16,299 nt of DNA from Flavobacterium sp. (GTDB lineage: Bacteria; Bacteroidota; Bacteroidia; Flavobacteriales; Flavobacteriaceae), in assembly GCA_004296145.1 (NCBI GenBank), contig SEBM01000021.1:1-16299 (forward strand), read 5' to 3'. Shown here piece by piece: positions 8,315 through 14,677 of the stretch. How positions within the stretch are numbered: the first letter of the stretch is position 1; each line of letters begins with the position of its first letter. The notes under the pieces were generated by a model that had not been told where the DNA came from, did not search any database, and worked only from the letters and a program-made list of their open reading frames with translations. The translations under genes and the position numbers were made by a program.

Positions 8315-8967
8315 TGAAAGAACAACTAAAAAGAAGAAGAATATTTTATGTTCCTGGAATGATTTCTTTGGTTTTGATTCCGTTACTATTTATAATTTAC
8401 TTTTTTAAAACAGACTCTTTTAAAGTTTATGGCGGCATTGAATTAAGCATGATAGATAAAGGTTATTTTGAAAAGTATAAAATTGAAACGCTGAGAAATA
8501 ATAAAGTTTTTAATTTTAATGGAAGTGAGTTTGCTGAAAGAAAGAATCTTAACGAAATGAGATTTTATCTTAGAAAGTTAATAGCAAATAAAGATACAAT
8601 TAATGGAATTAAAATACATTATGGTTCAAAAACAAATTATGATGTTCTTGTTAGGAATGTCGATATACTGATTACAGAAAAAGCTCCGACCTGGGGGATA
8701 TACGGAAATGATATGTATGTTATAGCGAGTAGTAATACTCCAAAAAGAGAAAAAAACAGCACCGTTTATCATCCAATGAATTGTGGTACACAAGACCGAA
8801 TAAGAGAACAGGCTTATTGGGAACTAAAAAATAAAAAAGAAGAGGAAGAACGTGTTTTGAAAGCTGCTTTTTTTAAAGAGAAATGGATTCCAATTTCTTT
8901 AGGTTATTTAGGAATAGTACTTCTCAACATCTTTGCCTTAGTAAAATTCAATAAAAATAAATATTAG
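8314..8967 (+). CDS. Unrecognised two-helix membrane protein coupled to the TonB receptor; ExbD-like middle region
   Basis: A 217-residue protein I cannot name. Its ATG shares the A of the receptor's TGA stop (TGATG), so the two are translationally coupled; a GTG at 8311 is less likely. Visible features are a basic N-terminus (KEQLKRRR), a membrane helix (about 11-31), a soluble region (about 32-185) and a second helix (about 191-210) with a short basic tail. This predicts cytoplasmic ends and a periplasmic middle. The stretch at about 78-138 (FYLRKLIANKD, then IKIHYGSKTNYDVLVRNVDIL) resembles the periplasmic fold of ExbD-type TonB energisers, where a strand is followed by Y-x-x-V-V-x-V-M-D. 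The ExbD transmembrane aspartate is absent, so a proton-channel role is unlikely. The resemblance is my reading of the pattern, not a database match. Confidence 0.8.
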   Translation: MKEQLKRRRIFYVPGMISLVLIPLLFIIYFFKTDSFKVYGGIELSMIDKGYFEKYKIETLRNNKVFNFNGSEFAERKNLNEMRFYLRKLIANKDTINGIKIHYGSKTNYDVLVRNVDILITEKAPTWGIYGNDMYVIASSNTPKREKNSTVYHPMNCGTQDRIREQAYWELKNKKEEEERVLKAAFFKEKWIPISLGYLGIVLLNIFALVKFNKNKY

Positions 8968-8979
8968 AATCAAAAACCC

Positions 8980-8987
8980 TATATTTG
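8980..8987 (+). promoter_or_regulatory. -7 promoter element for the lipoprotein gene, inside a near-palindrome
   Basis: TATATTTG fits TAnnTTTG exactly and would place the transcription start near 8993, giving a leader of 12-18 nt. No clear TTG lies at the -33 distance. The motif forms the left half of an imperfect 21-nt palindrome (8980-9000; outer arms TATATT/AATATA, inner GAT/ATC), which could bind a dimeric regulator. Confidence 0.5.
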
Positions 8988-9004
8988 ATAATCGAATATA
9001 ATTG

Positions 9005-9733
9005 ATGCAGATGAAAAATTATTTAAAATATATCGCCTTAGTAATTATCGGATCTTTAGCAAGTTGTAAAGATGAAGCTCCAACGCCAAAAGTAATTTAC
9101 GATTCTACAAATAAAGCAAATGTTGCTGTCAAGGCAGATTCTTCGCAAATAGAAATTGCCGATTTGCCAATTCAGATGGAAGGAACGAATTATTTAATTC
9201 ATCCTGTTGGTGATTTAAGAGTGTTTGAAAGAGGAACAAAAGCACGTTACGGATCTTCTAGTGTAAATGATGTGAGCTTTACGATTTCAAATCTGGGAGA
9301 GTATGAAATTACAGGATATTTACAAAACCTGAAATTTCAAAAAACAGATTCAGATTCTATTCGTCCTTTGACAGATAAACCGCTTCTGATCTTAACAGCG
9401 ACTTATTTAAAAACAGTAGCTGATAAAACTCAAAACCAAATTATGGTTTACACTTTAGCAGATTCTGATACAAATAAGGACAGTAAAATTGATACAGGTG
9501 ATATTAAAACATTGTATTTAAGTAATATCAGTGGAGAGAATTTTACCAAGATTTCAGAAGATTTTCAGGAATTGGTTGACTGGAGTTTAATTGAATCTAA
9601 AAACCGTTTGTACTTTAGAACAATTGAAGATACCAACCAAAACGGACAATTTGATAAAAATGATGTCCTGCACTATAATTATATTGATTTGGCTTCTAAA
9701 AAATGGGAAGTGAAAAGTTATAAACCTATCTAA
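9005..9733 (+). CDS. Predicted lipoprotein with two dockerin/EF-hand-like calcium loops
   Basis: A 242-residue exported protein of unknown function. A short basic N-terminus and hydrophobic segment end in the lipobox LASC, giving a predicted lipidated C21; residues K-D-E follow. Two 12-residue loops match the D-x-N-x-D/N-x-x-[IF]-D-x-x-D calcium-binding pattern: DTNKDSKIDTGD (about 155-166) and DTNQNGQFDKND (about 209-220). They recur at about 54-residue spacing in similar settings (YTLADSD..., and RTIEDTN...), suggesting two copies of one β-rich module. ATG 9005 is used here; ATG 9011 (MKNYLKY) is an equally good start, and TTG 9002 is not needed. A -7 element at 8980-8987 suggests independent transcription. 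Its stop codon lies within the first unit of an 8-nt repeat array. Confidence 0.85.
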   Translation: MQMKNYLKYIALVIIGSLASCKDEAPTPKVIYDSTNKANVAVKADSSQIEIADLPIQMEGTNYLIHPVGDLRVFERGTKARYGSSSVNDVSFTISNLGEYEITGYLQNLKFQKTDSDSIRPLTDKPLLILTATYLKTVADKTQNQIMVYTLADSDTNKDSKIDTGDIKTLYLSNISGENFTKISEDFQELVDWSLIESKNRLYFRTIEDTNQNGQFDKNDVLHYNYIDLASKKWEVKSYKPI

Positions 9734-9769
9734 GGTGCTAAGTTGCTGAGAAGCTAAGTTTCTAAGATT
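9730..9769 (+). repeat. Left array of five 8-nt CTAAG units, pairing with 9868-9907
   Basis: Five contiguous 8-nt units follow the pattern CTRAG-NNN; the first are CTAAGGTG (9730-9737) and CTAAGTTG (9738-9745), and the third is CTGAGAAG. The TAA of the first unit is the stop codon of the lipoprotein gene. The array matches the reverse complement of the right array at 30 of 36 positions (9731-9766 against 9871-9906). A perfect 16-nt palindrome centred on TTTCGAAA follows directly (9764-9779). Confidence 0.85.
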
Positions 9770-9791
9770 TCGAAATCTTTTGATATAAAAA

Positions 9792-9818
9792 AGTCTGCTA
9801 TTTTTAGCAGGCTTTTTG
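9792..9818. terminator. Bidirectional intrinsic terminator between convergent genes
   Basis: The stem AGTCTGCTA (9792-9800) pairs with TAGCAGGCT (9805-9813, one G-U) around TTTT. It is followed by a T run on the plus strand and preceded by an A run (9787-9792), which is a U run on the minus strand. It can end both the lipoprotein transcript and the DUF2971 transcript, and lies at the middle of the two inverted repeat arrays. Confidence 0.85.
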
Positions 9819-9867
9819 TTTATGTTTAGAAATAAATTGATTCGTGTAAAATCCTGAGGTAAGAAAA

Positions 9868-9907
9868 AAACTTAGCATCTTAGTATCTCAGCAACTTAGA
9901 AGCTTAA
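9868..9907 (-). repeat. Right array of five 8-nt CTAAG units, inverted copy of 9730-9769
   Basis: On the minus strand this reads as five 8-nt units in the same order as the left array: a degenerate first unit, then CTAAGTTG (identical to its partner), CTGAGATA, CTAAGATG and CTAAGTTT. The TAA of the first unit (9904-9906 on the plus strand) is the stop codon of the DUF2971 gene, mirroring the arrangement on the left. Together the arrays enclose about 98 bp holding the terminator. Confidence 0.85.
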
Positions 9908-10605
9908 ATAAGAATATCACTTTCTAAATCTGATTTTTCGATTTCAATACCAAAACCCAGACGCTCTACCAATTCAATAACGAGTTTTTTATACCAGTTT
10001 TCTGATTTTGGATGAATGTATATCTTTTCAATCAATTCATTAATATTGACATTGATTTTCAAACCGTCATTTAGTTTTAATGTACTTTTTGAAGTGTCTG
10101 TAATGATTCGTACCTCGCGTTCGTACTGAAAGCTTTTTCGTTTGAATAAAAAAGGAAAGAATAAATCATCAAACGGGATATATTCTTTTTTATAATCAAT
10201 GTAATTTACCTCGCCAATATATTGATCAAAATTATTTTCCGGATTCAGTGATTTTTGCAGTCTTCCAATAGTAGACTGAATTGCCAGTCCTTCACTATTT
10301 TGAGTGAATATCTGCCACATGGCAAAGGATTCATATTCGTTGATATGCCAGCTGCTTATAGCTACTTTTTCGCGGTGTGTTTTGTAATAATTTAAGAAGT
10401 CCGGATTATCAACGGCTAGTTTTTTGATCTCTTCGTAAGTCGGTTCACTAAAAGTACCCTCGTATTGATCTTCGAACTTGTCAGAGCGAGACATGAATAG
10501 CTTTTTCGAAAGTAGTAAATCAAGGAATTTAGATAAATCTAAGTATTTCCAAACTATTGTATCAGGATCTTCGGGAAGTTTTATGTTTGGATTGTTTAGA
10601 TACAT
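9904..10605 (-). CDS. DUF2971 domain-containing protein
   Basis: A 233-residue soluble protein with the DUF2971 pattern. Near the N-terminus it has WKYLDLSKFLDLLLSKKLFMSRSDKFEDQYEG (about 24-55), where the family typically has a Y-K-Y segment, a K-L-x-x-S/R segment and an N/E-D acidic motif. Further along are SSWHINEYESFAMWQIF (about 94-110), with the conserved W-x-x-Y, and a late FKRKSFQYEREVRII segment (about 154-168). There is no signal peptide or membrane helix. The biochemical function of the family is not known to me. It is transcribed alone: the exporter terminator lies upstream and a bidirectional terminator lies downstream. I find no convincing promoter in the roughly 40 nt between its ATG and the upstream terminator; TAACTTAG near 10640 is a weak candidate. 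Confidence 0.85.
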   Translation of the reverse strand: MYLNNPNIKLPEDPDTIVWKYLDLSKFLDLLLSKKLFMSRSDKFEDQYEGTFSEPTYEEIKKLAVDNPDFLNYYKTHREKVAISSWHINEYESFAMWQIFTQNSEGLAIQSTIGRLQKSLNPENNFDQYIGEVNYIDYKKEYIPFDDLFFPFLFKRKSFQYEREVRIITDTSKSTLKLNDGLKINVNINELIEKIYIHPKSENWYKKLVIELVERLGFGIEIEKSDLESDILI

Positions 10606-10645
10606 TTTGTCGAATTATACTATTTATTCGTTAATTGTATCTAAG

Positions 10646-10709
10646 TTAAAAAAATAAACACACATTAAAGAAATTAAGATGAGTTTTAATAATTCTTTAA
10701 TGTGTGTTT
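10646..10709 (-). terminator. Intrinsic terminator of the MsbA-like exporter gene
   Basis: Arms 10693-10709 and 10656-10672 are perfect 17-nt reverse complements (TTCTTTAATGTGTGTTT on the plus strand at 10693), with a further weak stem inside. On the minus strand the hairpin is followed by a run of T (10647-10654). It begins about 20 nt after the exporter stop codon and should end that transcript before the DUF2971 gene. Confidence 0.82.
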
Positions 10710-10730
10710 GGATTTATTTAAGATTGAATC

Positions 10731-12560
10731 TTACGACTCAAAAGACTGCATTGTTACCAGTTTATTATAAGTCCCGTTATGAGCAATTAATTCTTCGTGA
10801 GTTCCCTGCTCAACAATTCTTCCTTTTTGCATAACTACGATTAAATCTGCTTTTTGAATCGTAGAAAGTCGGTGAGCAATTACAATCGAAGTTCTGTTCT
10901 GCATCATATTTTCTAAGGCAACTTGGACAAATTTTTCGCTTTCAGTATCCAATGCAGAAGTTGCTTCGTCCAAAATCATGATTGGAGGATTTTTTAATAC
11001 CGCACGCGCAATAGATAAACGTTGTTTTTGTCCGCCAGAAAGTTTGTTTCCGCTGTCACCAATATTGGTATATATACCTAAAGGCAAATCTTTTACAAAC
11101 TCATAGGCGTTTGCAATTTTCAAAGCTTCGATAATTTCATCATCTGTAGCGTCTAATTTTCCAAGAGAAATATTAGCTTTTATCGTATCATTAAATAAAA
11201 TACTGTCTTGTGTGACTAATCCCATCAAACCACGAAGCGAATGCAGGTTCATGTCTTTGATGTTTATTCCGTCAATAGAAATAGTTCCGTCATTTACATC
11301 ATAAAAACGGGTCAGTAAGTTGGCAATTGTACTTTTTCCGCTTCCGGACTGACCTACTAGTGCCACAGTTTGTCCTTTTTTAATACCAAGAGAAAAGTCT
11401 TTCAGAACAGTTTCGTCTTGATATTTAAAGTTGATGTTTTTAACTTCAATAGTACTATCAAAACCTGTTTTTTCTACTGCATCTGGTTTTGAAGCTATTG
11501 TGTTTTCCTGATCTAAAATTTCTAAAACACGTTCTGCTGCTGCATTTCCTCTTTTTACTCCATAAGAAGCTTTAGAAATAGCTTTTGCAGGTGTCAGTAT
11601 ATTATAGGCTAACCCCATGTAGGCAATAAAAGCAGCACTATCAAGTGTTTTGTCTATTAAAACCATTTGACCACCGTACCATAATAAAATAGCAATTACA
11701 CCAATTCCCATAAATTCACTGGCAGGAGAAGCTAAATTTTGGCGATTACCAATCGTGTTTGATAATTCAAAAAAACGTTCGGTCGAATTTTTAAAAACAG
11801 TATTGAAGTAGTTTTCGGCATTGTATCCTTTAACCACTTTTAAGCCTCCGATTGTTTCTTCTATCGTTGATAAAAATGTACCTTGTTCTTGTTGTGCTTT
11901 TGAAGATTGTTTTTTTAGTTGTTTTCCAATTAATGAAATAATATAACCGGAAACAGGAATAAAAATAAAGACAAATAAAGTTAATTTGGCGCTGATAATT
12001 AACATCATAATTATTGTAAAAATGATTGTCAGAGGTTCTTTTACAATTAGCTCCAGTATAGCCAGAAAAGAGTTTTGAACTTCATTTACATCGGCAGAAA
12101 TTCTCGAAATCACATCTCCTTTTCTTTTTTCGGAATAAAAAGCCAATGGTAATTCCAGTGTTTTTTTATACATAGCATTTCGCATGTCCCTTAAGACCCC
12201 ATTTCTCAAAAATGTGATGAAAAACATAGCAAAATAATCTGCTAAGTTCTTTAATAAAAAGATTGAAATGATAATGGCAACCATTACAGACAAAACATAT
12301 CCGGATTCATGCGTTCCTTTTGTTGTTGTAATATAATAGTTTAAATAGTCTTCACCATATTCTTTAATTTTTATGATGCCATGAAATACTGGCTTTTCTG
12401 TGATTTGCTTGCTTTTGTCAAATAAGACCTGAAGCATTGGTATTAATGCTACAAAAGAAAGTGTGCTAAATAGTGCATATAAAATATTAAAGAAAATATT
12501 TAAAAATGCGTATTTCTTATACGGATATATATAAGGAACTATTTTTTTGAAATTACTCAT
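10731..12560 (-). CDS. ABC exporter, MsbA-like (fused membrane and ATPase domains)
   Basis: A 609-residue half-transporter that should work as a homodimer, moving a lipid or other hydrophobic substrate across the inner membrane. The membrane domain (about 15-335) carries the usual six helices; it has an unusually long first periplasmic loop (about 45-88). The ATPase domain (about 370-600) is complete: Walker A GQSGSGKST (403-411), Q-loop Q451, signature LSGGQ (507-511), Walker B IMILDEATSALD (527-538) and switch H563 in IAHRLST. The family includes the lipid A flippase MsbA, and Bacteroidota genomes carry several paralogues, so the exact substrate is uncertain. It has its own promoter (12635-12663) and terminator (10646-10709), so it is monocistronic. 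Confidence 0.93.
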   Translation of the reverse strand: MSNFKKIVPYIYPYKKYAFLNIFFNILYALFSTLSFVALIPMLQVLFDKSKQITEKPVFHGIIKIKEYGEDYLNYYITTTKGTHESGYVLSVMVAIIISIFLLKNLADYFAMFFITFLRNGVLRDMRNAMYKKTLELPLAFYSEKRKGDVISRISADVNEVQNSFLAILELIVKEPLTIIFTIIMMLIISAKLTLFVFIFIPVSGYIISLIGKQLKKQSSKAQQEQGTFLSTIEETIGGLKVVKGYNAENYFNTVFKNSTERFFELSNTIGNRQNLASPASEFMGIGVIAILLWYGGQMVLIDKTLDSAAFIAYMGLAYNILTPAKAISKASYGVKRGNAAAERVLEILDQENTIASKPDAVEKTGFDSTIEVKNINFKYQDETVLKDFSLGIKKGQTVALVGQSGSGKSTIANLLTRFYDVNDGTISIDGINIKDMNLHSLRGLMGLVTQDSILFNDTIKANISLGKLDATDDEIIEALKIANAYEFVKDLPLGIYTNIGDSGNKLSGGQKQRLSIARAVLKNPPIMILDEATSALDTESEKFVQVALENMMQNRTSIVIAHRLSTIQKADLIVVMQKGRIVEQGTHEELIAHNGTYNKLVTMQSFES

Positions 12561-12634
12561 TTATTTTTTTTGATGTTATTTTCTGCTAAACTATTCGCTC
12601 TTTAGAGTATTAGTTTATGTGTTTTTTTAATGCA

Positions 12635-12663
12635 CAAAATTAATCCAATTGGATTGTTTTCAA
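12635..12663 (-). promoter_or_regulatory. Promoter of the MsbA-like exporter, with 14-nt palindrome in the spacer
   Basis: On the minus strand TTG (12661-12663) is followed by 18 nt and TAATTTTG (12642-12635), matching TTG-N18-TAnnTTTG. Transcription would start near 12630, giving a leader of about 70 nt. The perfect palindrome AATCCAATTGGATT (12642-12655) fills most of the spacer and overlaps the edge of the -7 element, a position where a bound dimer would block RNA polymerase. Confidence 0.68.
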
Positions 12664-12679
12664 TTTCTTTTTGCTTTTT

Positions 12680-12725
12680 TTTATAAAAAAAACTCTGATT
12701 TGCATTTCGTGAATGCAAACCAGAG
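12680..12725 (-). terminator. Intrinsic terminator of the phospho-sugar mutase gene
   Basis: Arms 12712-12725 and 12693-12706 pair as CTCTG + TTTGCATT against AATGCAAA + CAGAG, with one A/C mismatch. On the minus strand the stem is followed by a long T-rich run (12683-12692 and beyond). It lies about 85 nt after the mutase stop codon and just upstream of the exporter promoter. The 85 nt between (12726-12810) hold nothing I recognise. Confidence 0.85.
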
Positions 12726-12810
12726 CCCTAAATATCGAACTTTATCAATTTTGCACACCTTATGCGCGAAATTATAATATGCTAATAAATAAGATTTTGT
12801 GTCTCATTTA

Positions 12811-14538
12811 TTAAGTCAATTGCATGTCTGCAATAATGTTTTGTATTTTATTATCTAAGAAACTTTCTGCCGCATCAAAGTCTGAAACAGATTCTATTTC
12901 TGCATTTACACTAATGTAGAATTTAATTTTTGGTTCAGTTCCACTTGGTCTTGCACAAATTTTAGACCCGTCTGCAGTATAATAAATCAATACGTTAGAT
13001 TTAGGCATATCCATTGTTGACTCTTCATTTGTCAATAAATTCAAAGCTATAGACGATTGATAATCTTCAACCATAATTACTCTTTCTCCATTGATTTCTT
13101 TTAGAGGATTCTGACGCAAATTAATCATCATTTGATTAATTTCTTCCAAACCTTCCATTCCTTTTTTGGTTAAGGAAACCAAATGTTCTTTATAAAAACC
13201 ATTTTCAACATAAAGTTGTAAAAGCTCTTTGTAAACTGAACTTCCTGCAGCTTTTGCCTGTGCAGCAACTTCGCAGATTAATAGAGTAGCGGCAACAGCA
13301 TCTTTATCTCTTACGGCATCACCAACCATAAAACCAAAGCTTTCTTCACCACCTCCAATAAATTGAAGTTCAGGGAAATCCTTGATCATTTTGGCAATCC
13401 ATTTGAAACCTGTTAAACCAACTTTGCATTCTACCCCATAACTTGTAGCTAGTTCCATGATCATTGGCGTCGAAACAATTGTAGAACCAACGAATTGTTT
13501 TCCGTTAATTTTGCCCGCTTTTTTCCATTGTTTCAATAAAAATGAAGTCATCAAAACCATAGATTGATTTCCGTTAAGCAAAATCATTTTTCCATCATTG
13601 TTTCTCACGGCAACACCCAAACGGTCGCAATCAGGATCTGTACCGACAACAATATCAGAATTGGTTTTGTCTGCCAGTGCCAAAGCCATTGTAAGCGCTT
13701 CCGGCTCTTCCGGGTTTGGAGATTTTACAGTTGGAAAATTTCCGTCCGGAATTGCTTGTTCAGGAACAATATGCACATTCGTATAACCTGCTTGTGATAA
13801 AGTATCAGGGATAGATTTTATTGAAGTTCCGTGCAAAGAAGTAAAAACAATCTGTAAGTTTTCTTTTGCTTCGGCCGGAGTATTAAAACTCGCATTTTCA
13901 ATAGATGATTTTATAAAAGCTTTATCAATTTCAGTATCAATATATTGAATTAGTTTTTCGTTTGCCTGAAATTTGATTTTATCGTAATTTAAGTTTTCGA
14001 TAATAGTAATGATTTCAGCATCCTGCGGCGGAACAATTTGTCCTCCGTCTTCCCAGTACACTTTATATCCATTATATTCAGGCGGATTGTGTGAAGCTGT
14101 AAGTACGATTCCGCATTGACAACCCAAATATTTAAGGGCAAAAGATAATTCCGGAGTTGGTCTTAAATCAGAAAATAGATAAACCTGAATTCCGTTTGCA
14201 GAAAAAACATCTGCAACCACTTTAGCCAGTGTGTTACTGTTATGACGACAATCATAAGCAATAACAACTTTCAAAGGCTGATTTGGAAAAACCTGATGCA
14301 GATAATCAGAAAGGCCCTGCGTGTTTTTTCCAAGTGTATATTTATTAATTCTGTTGTTTCCAATTCCCATCACACCACGCATTCCGCCAGTTCCAAATTC
14401 AAGGTTTTTATAGAAACTTTCCTCAAGTTCTTTTGGTGACGTAGTCATTAATTCCTTAACGGCTGCTTGTGTTTCGTTGTCAAATGTTGGCGTGAGCCAT
14501 TCGTTTACAGCATTTAAAATATTAGGTGCTATATTCAT
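12811..14538 (-). CDS. Phospho-sugar mutase (phosphoglucomutase/phosphomannomutase family)
   Basis: A 575-residue α-D-phosphohexomutase that should interconvert the 1- and 6-phosphates of glucose or mannose, feeding nucleotide-sugar and glycan synthesis. All four signature loops are present. The phosphoserine loop is TASHNPPEYNGYK (S149). The metal-binding loop is GTDPDCDR (D301, D303, D305). The sugar-binding loop is GGGEESFGF (395-403). The phosphate-binding loop is RPSGTEPK (530-537). The length is that of the bacterial PgcA/PGM2-like group. Glucose against mannose preference cannot be decided from the sequence. It ends with a clear terminator. Upstream, TATCTTTA (14572-14565 on the minus strand) is a near match to the -7 element, but readthrough from the glycosyltransferase is also possible because no terminator separates them. 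Confidence 0.94.
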   Translation of the reverse strand: MNIAPNILNAVNEWLTPTFDNETQAAVKELMTTSPKELEESFYKNLEFGTGGMRGVMGIGNNRINKYTLGKNTQGLSDYLHQVFPNQPLKVVIAYDCRHNSNTLAKVVADVFSANGIQVYLFSDLRPTPELSFALKYLGCQCGIVLTASHNPPEYNGYKVYWEDGGQIVPPQDAEIITIIENLNYDKIKFQANEKLIQYIDTEIDKAFIKSSIENASFNTPAEAKENLQIVFTSLHGTSIKSIPDTLSQAGYTNVHIVPEQAIPDGNFPTVKSPNPEEPEALTMALALADKTNSDIVVGTDPDCDRLGVAVRNNDGKMILLNGNQSMVLMTSFLLKQWKKAGKINGKQFVGSTIVSTPMIMELATSYGVECKVGLTGFKWIAKMIKDFPELQFIGGGEESFGFMVGDAVRDKDAVAATLLICEVAAQAKAAGSSVYKELLQLYVENGFYKEHLVSLTKKGMEGLEEINQMMINLRQNPLKEINGERVIMVEDYQSSIALNLLTNEESTMDMPKSNVLIYYTADGSKICARPSGTEPKIKFYISVNAEIESVSDFDAAESFLDNKIQNIIADMQLT

Positions 14539-14564
14539 GTAAATGTCTTTTTAAAGTTTTAAAC

Positions 14565-14572
14565 TAAAGATA
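14565..14572 (-). promoter_or_regulatory. Possible -7 promoter element for the phospho-sugar mutase
   Basis: The minus strand reads TATCTTTA, one base from TAnnTTTG, about 27 nt before the ATG at 14538. No TTG is present at the usual upstream distance, so this is only a weak candidate. Confidence 0.3.
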
Positions 14573-14598
14573 AGTTTTTTTCAGGGATAATCCTACAT

Positions 14599-14611
14599 CC
14601 GATACTATCGG
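14599..14611. repeat. Short CCGAT/ATCGG inverted repeat in the intergenic region
   Basis: CCGAT (14599-14603) and ATCGG (14607-14611) flank a 3-nt ACT loop. It resembles the CCCGATAG-type palindromes I associate with intergenic regions of flavobacteria. There is no T run after it on either strand, so it is not a classical terminator. A weak TTTTGTG/CACAAAA hairpin (14621-14645) lies beside it. Nothing else stands out in 14539-14677. Confidence 0.45.
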
Positions 14612-14677
14612 GACTATATCTTTTGTGTTTCGTGGTGTCACAAAACATTGCCTTTCTTTTTTTAGGATTGGCTTTCG

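Noticed and set aside
13564..13797. Two overlapping plus-strand open frames within the mutase gene
   Set aside because: Both are shadows of the conserved metal-loop region of a well-supported minus-strand enzyme.
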